NCBI GenBank assembly: GCA_000729835.1
Contig: JFHB01000141.1
Location: 1 to 64,000 of the forward strand
Direction: 5' to 3'
Source: Atkinsonella hypoxylon
Taxonomy: Eukaryota; Ascomycota; Sordariomycetes; Hypocreales; Clavicipitaceae
DNA: 64,000 nucleotides
Under the pieces are notes generated by a model, which was not told the origin of the DNA, ran no database searches, and worked only from the letters and a program-made list of their open reading frames with translations. Each line of letters begins with the position of its first letter. Positions within the stretch are counted from its first letter, which is position 1. The position numbers were made by a program, and so were the translations under genes. This document shows, piece after piece, positions 56,317 to 64,000 of this stretch.

Positions 56317-58207
56317 GTGAAGGCTGGACGGGCTTGAATTGGATTGTATACTAGCAGATCTACTTTGTGCGGTCGTGTACAACAGCTGCGTGAATGATCA
56401 GTCCCTTGATGACGTATTCCAACACGAATGGCGAGAAAATCGACACTGTTCGCGGATTCGTGCTCAAGTTTTGTATCCGTGGGCCTATTGCAAGCTTATA
56501 TTATAAAGAGAAGGAACAAGGTCGACAGGCCACTTTGGTTGAATGTGCCGTGAGATACGCCTGGACTAGGGCCATTAAGCATATCTGATGACTCGGCCTC
56601 ACGCACTCGCACTCGCACTCGATTCAGCTAACAAGCTTGCTGATTGGATTTACAACAGACTCTCGTCTCTTGGATTTGATCCCGCTCTGTGCGTAGATCA
56701 GAGGCCGAGAGCCTGCGTTATGCATTATTCTGAGCTCAAGGACATATTATGACACGATGGCTGTCGCTAATAACTATATTGGATGCTTCTCGGGAAAACG
56801 CCTACGCTGGGTACTTGCGATATCTCGACCGTGCTTTGCGGTCATACCATATGTAACTCTGCTTATGCCCCATTATTCCCCATTACTCCCCATTTCTGGG
56901 CCCTCGTGCCTGTTGGACGACGTCAACAATCAGAAGCTATTCCCTGCTGCGCAAATATGATGTGGTTTCTCTACGACAATAAGCGAACAATCTTGGCGTT
57001 TTCGAACATTAGCACAATCATCTCTGTTGGCCGGCTCACCTAGTTGCCTCGGATGATCGACCGCTTATTATCCCCGTGTCTGTGACGCGGCTTGCGAAAC
57101 GTCATCATGTTCCGTCACTGCCTTGAAATTTGCTGTCACCTCTACTGCTGGCGCGAGCACAGGCGTCAGTATCATGAAGTCTTGTGTTGGTAGCGGTCAC
57201 CTCATAAGGGTTCGCCAATTGTGTCCAGTCTCAACAATCGGGCGGCGGGTGGCGGGAACTTTATCGCTGAAACTCCCATTGAGATGGCCCTGTTGGGAAG
57301 AATGCATTTCTGCGCAGCAGCTTTGGGAACGGGAGATCGTGGATAGACAACCTCAAATTCTAAAACGCTATTGCGTAACTATCCACCCATGACTTTTTGA
57401 GAAGAACGAGATCCCTCCTGATACATGGTAAGTTGACTCCACGTAGAGTTATAGACAACAAAGGAAGCACTCACCACCTAAAATAGACCCATCAGTTTGG
57501 GCAAATTCGACTGTTCTCACAAGTCCCAAGTCAATTGTAACACCGTCCTGAACCGTTGATGCATTGGAAAGGTGAGGTACCGCCGCCAAGCACGGCAAAC
57601 CTGAAACCTGCAGTGTTGTTGACGCACGACATTGAGTACAACTGCAATTTCCTGTGTACCGTTGGGCTGTACCCTGCACCGAGGCTCAACCTGAGATTGG
57701 AACAAAGACCAAAGCTCTTTCCTAGCATCTTGTCCCAGAAATGTGCGTCCTTGGGGTCTTAGAGTGTTGTCTTGACACTGCTTTTGATTCGCAGCCAGCT
57801 CAGGATTTTCCTTTTTCCTTCTCCTTTTTTTTCTTTATTTTTAATTTTAATTTTAATTTTTTAATTTTTTTTTAATGCACAATTATGCTTAGCTGGCCGG
57901 TGCCGTCACGCAGCTGACTGACCCCGTCACCAGATGGCAGCACGCAGCTTGCTGACTAACAACAACAAGAGTCCTCAACATTCAACACTAACTTTCTCCA
58001 AGATTGCCTAGGGGCGCGCCGCCTGGCGTCACCCACCACCGCCCGCAATACTCGAATATACTCTGCTTCAAATAAATCAATGTTTCAAATATATTGTCTT
58101 GTTGTCCGTACTCGAATACGTGGCCCTTCAGAAGAGCCTTTGGCAAACCTTTAGCTCTCTATGTCTACATCAACGCCGTCAGAGCTGTAGCCTCTGCAGC
58201 ATGCGCC
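56317..58207. other. Intergenic region, ism1 to the large membrane-anchored protein
   Basis: About 1.9 kb with no supported gene. It has three GCACTC copies at 56603-56620 and a T/A-rich stretch at 57810-57875 with TTTTAA repeats, about 330-400 bp before the next start codon and probably part of its promoter. Confidence 0.6.
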
Positions 58208-61200
58208 ATGGCTGACTCTGATGCAGCCCGACTGACGGGCCATCTCGAACCCAAGGCTGGTCTATCAATACCCAAAAGTAGATCAAGGGCTAGCTGCGAC
58301 ACGGGAGAATCGAGTCGAAGCAGCAGTAGTCAAAGACGAGGTGCGCCTGACTCTGCTCGACCCAAACCATCTGCGAGCTCGAGCCGCCATGGTCATCAAT
58401 CGCCCGTGCCGAGTAGAGATGATAGAGGACGAGATTCTCTCCTCCTCCGAGGCAGCTTGTGGCGAAGAGGGAGACCAAAGTCGGGGGGTGGTTTCTTATT
58501 GCATGACTCGATTTCTGGCGGCATACCGTCAGCCGCTCGTGGTTTTGGCAGAGACGTTTTTCAGACGAGTGAACAGGCGTCACAAAGCCCGAGCACACCA
58601 CAGCCTTCTCGATCCAATGACAAGCAGTCGCTGCAAACGACCGAATTCTCAAGTATAAGATCCCACGAAGAAATGAATGTCTCGCCTCAAAGCGCAGCCG
58701 GCCGTAGCGATGGCTCGGGTCAGAGAAGTGAAACGAGTACTGGGTTGGATGAGCAGTCACTGAAAGTACTGCCGTACAGTTCCGGGGAGCATAGTCGCGA
58801 TGTTGATTCGATGCAAATCGTTCAGATGGCGTTAAATCTCAGCGAGTCGAGGCGGATAGCTTCTGGGAGACATGTTTCACGGGCGACACCACCGCGACTT
58901 GGACCTTTGCCTGGCGGAAGCCCGGGGAGTAACTTAGGACACCATCTTCAGCAGCAGCGGAAATTCTCCCATGACGGAAGCCCGAAAATACCACCTTCTT
59001 CGTCGCCGAGATTGCCATCATCTACTAGACTGGCTGGTTCCCTACCAGTTGGTCTGGAGGGTGTAAATGATACTCACTACCGTTACCAATTTTCATCGTC
59101 AACGCTGGCAAGGGCGCAGAAAGCCAAGGATCATTTGGAGCTTATGGCTCAGTATAGGAGGCTTCTCGACGTTCTTCCCCCTCTCAAGTCCGGCTTTGGG
59201 CCAAACTTGATTTCAAGCCCTCCTAGCTCTCCGTTGGGTAATAAGCCTTTTAAGCTCGGTCACAGAGATAACTTACCGCTCGGTCGTCAGTACAACCCGC
59301 TCCAATACATCAGAAATCGCAAAGTACGTGCTCGCGAGCGCAAGGTCATCGATGGCGAGAAGCAGGGCTTTGGTGATGTGGACCGTGTGAAGCTTTGGGT
59401 GGATCAGGTTGTTGAACGTGCTACGTCGTTCGCGATAAATCCTGATGATGACGATTGCATTATGCCCAAGTACCCTGGAGCTGATAGCTTTGACATTGAT
59501 GCTTCAGGTGGTAGCCTTTTGAGAACAGCACCAAGAGTGAGACGGCCACGGGTAGATTGGTTCGTGGAGCCATGCGATATCATAGCTGATGCATACTGGG
59601 TCGAACAAGACAACCACAAACAGCTTATCGAGGATAGGCATTGGCGCAAGATATTCCCGCCGGCAGCGCCTCTATCACGGCCCATATCCAGAGAGACTGC
59701 AGTTGGTCTGGATGCCATTCCTCCATTTTCTATGGAAGACGACGACCCGTTGGATTCACAAATCCGTGGTGTGTCCAAAGTCGATTCGGGTCTACCACAT
59801 AACAGCGCTAAAGATAGGGCTAAGCAAACTTTGCATAATATTAGAGCGTTTCCTCATCGCCATAATGGACACAATATGTACACCGAATTTATGCAGCATA
59901 AGAAGGACTCCGCATCAGACGTGTCCGGGAGTGAAAATGACATAAAGAGAGCTTCTTCAGCGCAACAAAGTGTGACCGAGACAAACTCCAATGTTGGCAG
60001 GGACCGCTTAGAGGAACAGAGGCTCGACTTGATTGCAAAAGATGCGCGGGAGAGGGATCACTTGTCAAATGCATTTTCAGAACCAGGGCCAGACTGTCTT
60101 GCCTCCCCGGATAGTCTCAGGACGCCGGAAAGGACCCCTCTATCAATGCCGTTCAGTCGATTCCACAGTGGGAAGGGGTCCATGGTGGACACGAGCGATT
60201 CTGACCGTAAGCCTGTCTTTGAATCTGCATTGGCCTCTCCAGTCCGCTACGTGCATCAGAGGCAAAGTTTGGATGCTCCTCATAGGCCTCGCAAAGACTA
60301 CCCGGTGCCCACCTCACCTGAGCTGCGCCCGACAAGGGGCAGCACTGAGCCGGGGGCCCCCAACCAAATCTTGCCATCCTGGAGTCGTTCAGGCTCTCCA
60401 CATCGCAATCCCATTAGTAAAATGAAACAGATTATACGCGACAAGGCAAAAGAAAACGAAGAAGAGCAAGAATCTGTCCGCCGAGTGCCTGCACTGAAGC
60501 CTAACTCACCTGAAAAACTCCTTTCACCCGACGCAAAGCAGTTAAGCCCATCAAGTGGCACTTATGTGGAACAAGTATCTATGGACCCGGCAAAAGCGCA
60601 TCGTCGAACAGGCAGCACAAAGCTCAGAGCAGATGATGCTGCTGGGCTACGCGGGCTATTCAGGGCTGGACCTCGAATTGATACAGTCATTCGGGGAGGC
60701 GTTTCCAAACTTGGCGATATGTTGTGGAAAAGAGATGGTGTCGATCCCAGCGAAATGCCGCTTGAATCCGAGACCACGGACGAATCTGAGAATGAGAAGT
60801 GCCGTGACCACCCCGGATTACTTAGAAGTGTTCCTCAGAGACCTTCTAGGCGCCGTGGGGATGGACAAACCCAACCAAGTCAATATCCCGATCACACATC
60901 CCAGTTCAAGCATATCAACGATGCACAGAATACGGCGAGCGCCAACGCTAGCAGGGTAGACTTGGTCTCAGGCCCTGCCGGCCGTGACCAAGAATCGTCT
61001 CGATATGACACGCTGCGACCGAGCCGACTCAATGGACAAAGTGCTTCGTCCTCGGCGCTTCCAGAAAATCGGTCGAACAAGGCAGGAGAGTCTGACGTGT
61101 CCGACTTGGATTCCCGTCGAGGAGGCAACCTTCCGGAAGGAGTTCGAGATGGGGACAAACGACTCTATTTGACGCCTCAAGCCTCACGGCCAGAAGATGA

Positions 61201-61948
61201 TAATCGATCCTTCACAAGTAGACATTGGTCTATAGTAGACAAGCGCAATTCCACAGAGGAGACCCGCTTGACACGTCGTGAGATTGTACGTATGCGCGCT
61301 TTAGTCTTAAGCACAGGGATTAAAGCAATGGAAATCGACCGCCGGGCCCAAGAAGCTCATAGACCTTTCTCCCCAGACTCTCTCAAGCCCAAGGGTGCCT
61401 CGACGGCGTCCTCTTTTGACGGCGCCAACCTCAACTGGGCAGATATAACCAAGCTCTGTCCCGAAGCAAAAAAGCTATCGGGTGACCGAGACAACAGCCA
61501 AGTCGCCTTTTACGAGCTCTATTCTCTCGCCGGTCGGTCACTCAGCGCCGCAATACAGAATTCAGGCCGCCGCTGGCAAGCCTCCGCCGACCATTTCACG
61601 TACCGAACCAGCCCGCGGCTTCAAAATCGAATCCGTGACGTCCGATCACTCATCGCAGATGACTTATCCGAACAGAGCCGGCGGGCCAGTGATCTCGCGG
61701 ACGAGACGAGCCGCGACCTGGCTCTCGGGCAGCCGCTCAAGGTCAAAGCCGTCGTCGACATGATTGAAAAGATGCTCCGCCGAAGGCGCAGACGGCTGCG
61801 ATGGATCCGACGAGCTCTCTGGCTGACGGTGGAGTGGCTCCTGGTCGGCTTCATGTGGTACGTGTGGTTCATGGTCATGATCCTGAGGATGTTCCTGGGC
61901 ATAGGCAAGGGACTCGTCAACTCTGTGCGGTGGCTCCTATGGCTATAA
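58208..61948 (+). CDS. Large disordered protein with a C-terminal membrane anchor
   Basis: One exon from the first in-frame ATG at 58208 (1246 aa); the frame upstream has no ATG. The first 285 residues and about 470-1090 are Ser/Pro/Arg-rich and probably disordered. A structured region at about 288-480 begins HYRYQFSSSTLARAQKAKDH and includes YNPLQYIRNRKVRARER, VKLWVDQVV and DWFVEPCDIIADAYWVEQD. A second region near 1060-1180 is helical (LTRREIVRMRALVLSTGIKA). The end has a run of arginines, then two adjacent Trp-rich hydrophobic segments reaching the C-terminus (LWLTVEWLLVGFMWYVW and a shorter one), a likely membrane hairpin with most of the protein cytosolic. The architecture recalls fungal proteins catalogued as Mtc4-like, but that is from memory and unverified. 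Role unknown. Confidence 0.82.
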   Translation: MADSDAARLTGHLEPKAGLSIPKSRSRASCDTGESSRSSSSQRRGAPDSARPKPSASSSRHGHQSPVPSRDDRGRDSLLLRGSLWRRGRPKSGGGFLLHDSISGGIPSAARGFGRDVFQTSEQASQSPSTPQPSRSNDKQSLQTTEFSSIRSHEEMNVSPQSAAGRSDGSGQRSETSTGLDEQSLKVLPYSSGEHSRDVDSMQIVQMALNLSESRRIASGRHVSRATPPRLGPLPGGSPGSNLGHHLQQQRKFSHDGSPKIPPSSSPRLPSSTRLAGSLPVGLEGVNDTHYRYQFSSSTLARAQKAKDHLELMAQYRRLLDVLPPLKSGFGPNLISSPPSSPLGNKPFKLGHRDNLPLGRQYNPLQYIRNRKVRARERKVIDGEKQGFGDVDRVKLWVDQVVERATSFAINPDDDDCIMPKYPGADSFDIDASGGSLLRTAPRVRRPRVDWFVEPCDIIADAYWVEQDNHKQLIEDRHWRKIFPPAAPLSRPISRETAVGLDAIPPFSMEDDDPLDSQIRGVSKVDSGLPHNSAKDRAKQTLHNIRAFPHRHNGHNMYTEFMQHKKDSASDVSGSENDIKRASSAQQSVTETNSNVGRDRLEEQRLDLIAKDARERDHLSNAFSEPGPDCLASPDSLRTPERTPLSMPFSRFHSGKGSMVDTSDSDRKPVFESALASPVRYVHQRQSLDAPHRPRKDYPVPTSPELRPTRGSTEPGAPNQILPSWSRSGSPHRNPISKMKQIIRDKAKENEEEQESVRRVPALKPNSPEKLLSPDAKQLSPSSGTYVEQVSMDPAKAHRRTGSTKLRADDAAGLRGLFRAGPRIDTVIRGGVSKLGDMLWKRDGVDPSEMPLESETTDESENEKCRDHPGLLRSVPQRPSRRRGDGQTQPSQYPDHTSQFKHINDAQNTASANASRVDLVSGPAGRDQESSRYDTLRPSRLNGQSASSSALPENRSNKAGESDVSDLDSRRGGNLPEGVRDGDKRLYLTPQASRPEDDNRSFTSRHWSIVDKRNSTEETRLTRREIVRMRALVLSTGIKAMEIDRRAQEAHRPFSPDSLKPKGASTASSFDGANLNWADITKLCPEAKKLSGDRDNSQVAFYELYSLAGRSLSAAIQNSGRRWQASADHFTYRTSPRLQNRIRDVRSLIADDLSEQSRRASDLADETSRDLALGQPLKVKAVVDMIEKMLRRRRRRLRWIRRALWLTVEWLLVGFMWYVWFMVMILRMFLGIGKGLVNSVRWLLWL

Positions 61949-62486
61949 AGGTGCACCCGGCCTGTCGCTTTCACAATTTCTCATTCTTTATATTCTTTGT
62001 AATTTTCCAGCTGCTATTCCCTTCCTATGCCGTTTGATTTTTTTTTTTTTTCTTTTTTTTTTTTGGGCCCCCCGGTTCCTGGACATGCGTTGATACCCCC
62101 TTTTTGTTATGTAAGTCTGGTATTTTGGATAGCGTTATGTGGGTTTAATTGGGGACAAAACGAAGTCGTAGTTCTTAATAAGACTGCTTGGCGAGCACTG
62201 TGCTGAATCGAGTAACTGCGGCTTTGACGATCATCCTTGTGATATTGGAGCTGGTCGTCTGCTTGCATTTAAGGGCGCTGTGACGACATGGGTAGATCCG
62301 GTAATGGGAGGACTAGAGTCGTTCGGTATGCAATCCGTCCAGGCCCCTTCGGTATGTATGAAGTCGATGCATCCAGTTGCACCCAATTCAGTTGCACCAG
62401 ATACACGCATAGGCAGCGCAACAGTTGGAGCACAAGCGAAGAAAATCTACCACTTAAACTAGACTATTTATGACAATACATCTCGT
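61949..62486. other. Convergent spacer with T runs
   Basis: Lies between two converging stop codons. Long T runs at 62038-62064 follow the end of the plus-strand gene. No gene seen. Confidence 0.6.
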
Positions 62487-64000
62487 CTACTCAATCCTCT
62501 TCTTGCCCTCCTCCGCACTAAGATACCTCGCGGTGCTGAGACCCCTCTCATGACGGGCGACAAAGGCTCCAATCACAGCGTCCTTGCTCGCCTTGGCATA
62601 GTGATCCGCATAGCCGTCTACTGCGAACGGACGGGGTGTCAACCGCGGCCAGTTTACCTGCGACACATTAGCTTTCTTCTAGTATAAAGGTTGAAAAAGA
62701 TCTAGTAGCCTAGTGTGGTCGCGAAACTGGGACACAGATTGTAAGTGTGGGGATGGCAGACGTACATAAAGCATGCCATGGGTCAGAACAAAGTGGAAAC
62801 ACCATGCTGCGACGGCACTCCAGAACAGGATGAAGAGTCTCACGGGGAGGACGGATGCGCCTGGGTCGCGCTTGGTCAAGATGCCTACGAGGACGATGAA
62901 AATGCTGAACGCGAGAATGTAAGGGATCGACTGGATGAGAATGGGCCGTCGGTCTACGAAGATGCGGTTCGTGCCTATGTGCGTGGCAGCAGGGTCATAG
63001 GCGCCGAGGAAGAGGTCGTACGAATCTTGACGGGGGCCGTCTCGAAAGTTGTTGAGGAAATAACGAGTGACACCAATGCGGCCGTCTTGAATGGCGCCGA
63101 GCTTGGTGCGCTTGCCTGTGCGCGTAACATCGGTCTTCATGGCACCAGTGCCAGAGTATGCACCGGAGACAACGTCGGCGTTGTCGGCCCAGATGTTGCG
63201 GAAGAGAAACTCGAACGCCGGGTCTTCGTCGCGGAACTGGGCGCCTCGCGGCATCAGGCCGAGATCCTCGAAGATGCGATTCAGAGTGTACCGGGCGAAA
63301 ATGCTCTGCACGACGTTTGTGCGATCCAAGCAATCCATGCAGTTGGTTCGCATGACGCTCGTCTGGAGGCTGCGAGCTTCGATTTTGCCGTCCACATTGG
63401 AGGGCGCGTCAACACCACGAAAGTAGCCTTGTTTTTGGAGCTCATTGTGTAATTTCTCCGTGAGGGCATATGCTCTGTCCATCCTCATGCCCTTTGTTTC
63501 GGTGTGATAATCAAAGTAGATGTAGTGCAGGCGGTCGTATTGCTGGTTTCTTGCACCAGGCTGGAGAGTGGTGAACTTCTCAGCAGTCAAACGATCGCTT
63601 TCGCGGCCTTCCTTAGGCGCCGACGCAAGAGCGCGGAACATTTGTTCGTAGGACTCCTTGACTCTGCATTCGCGGCCCTTGGAATTAACCAGGTTGATGA
63701 GGTAGTTGTCGCCGTAGATGCGGATCTGCTCGTCAAAGTGCTTTTGCGAGGCTGCAAGGGCAGATTCTGTGCTTCGAATCTGCAGCTTAGGCGTGTACTT
63801 TAAGGTGTTGATCTCGGCCCAGTACGTAGGCACACTGCCACGAGTCTGGACGTATGACATAATTTGCATCTCCTGACCAGCTCCAAGCTTGCCGCTCTGC
63901 ATGTCGCTGCTGCCGGCATATCCTCCCAAACCCGAACTGCTGTCGTTGAGAATAATGATCTGCTCTGTCTCGTTGTAATTGGCGACGTGGCCCTCCTCAT
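62487..64000 (-). CDS. sac1: Sac1-type phosphoinositide phosphatase, 5' end cut off
   Basis: Minus strand, at least two exons: the window edge to 62766, and 62657-62487, with a 108-nt intron beginning GTACGT. The N-terminal part, roughly the first third of the protein, lies beyond 64000. Sac1 dephosphorylates PI4P and related lipids at the ER and Golgi (family knowledge). The catalytic CX5R motif is intact (RTNCMDCLDRTNVVQS). ETEQI, RGSVPTYWAE and DYHTETKGMR blocks match the SAC domain. Two hydrophobic helices near the C-terminus (IPYILAFSIFIVLVGIL and LFILFWSAVAAWCFHFVL) form the membrane anchor. The last exon gives VNWPRLTPRPFAVDGY and ends EEGKKRIE, a weak dilysine-like ER retrieval end. 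Reading through the intron would wrongly end the protein after LFQPLY. Confidence 0.93.

Noticed and set aside
62745..63452. A 235-codon plus-strand frame
   Set aside because: Antisense to sac1.
1..64000. CRISPR arrays, rRNA genes, telomere repeats
   Set aside because: None found: the tandem arrays have units of 4-12 bp without spacers, and no rRNA or TTAGGG-type series is present.

Overview
The window is nuclear DNA of a filamentous ascomycete (Pezizomycotina), most likely a Sordariomycete of the Hypocreales type. The evidence is the set of fungal proteins (Clr5-domain factor, BimC kinesin, Sam37, PIG-U, Nop7, Sac1), short GT-AG introns of 51-120 nt with CTAAC/CTGAC/CTAAT branch sites, and intergenic DNA rich in homopolymer runs, small tandem arrays and two recurring words, GTACGGAGTAC and CCTAGGTA. 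The placement is inference; no rRNA or other marker gene is present. All splice junctions below were worked out by hand from reading frame, splice consensus and family similarity.

Layout. 1-5622: almost empty; a possible first exon on the minus strand at the left edge, a decayed tRNA-like sequence at 3942-4011, long homopolymers. 5623-7080: serine-rich unknown protein (-). 7081-12089: empty apart from eight unrelated small tandem arrays between 7.2 and 9.8 kb. 12090-19141: three plus-strand genes: a Clr5-domain protein with an internal duplication, a five-exon mitochondrial D-lactate dehydrogenase (cytochrome) and a PHAF1/C16orf70-family protein. 19625-21439: DHA2 drug/H+ antiporter (-). 22204-22600: a non-autonomous DNA transposon (MITE) with TA duplication and long inverted repeats. 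23944-27563: kinesin-5 (+). 27883-32167: two minus-strand ribosome-biogenesis genes, an Rrn9-domain protein and Pescadillo/Nop7. 32925-34364: GPI transamidase subunit PIG-U (+), divergent from nop7. 34613-35958: Sam37/metaxin (-). 35959-52021: about 16 kb with no gene that I can support. 52022-52952: conserved-looking unknown protein (-), divergent from mitochondrial isoleucyl-tRNA synthetase (53285-56316, +). 58208-61948: 1246-aa largely disordered protein with a C-terminal membrane anchor (+). 62487-64000: Sac1-type phosphoinositide phosphatase (-), cut by the right edge.

The genes are ordinary housekeeping loci, not a cluster for one pathway. Loose themes are mitochondrial function (D-LDH, Sam37, mitochondrial IleRS), ribosome biogenesis (Rrn9-like next to Nop7) and ER/membrane lipid biology (PIG-U, Sac1). 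The less ordinary material is the MITE, the two recurring intergenic words, the 16-kb desert, the duplicated module in the Clr5 protein, and the AT-hook plus zinc-finger architecture of the Rrn9-like protein. I found no CRISPR array, rRNA, intact tRNA or telomere repeat.
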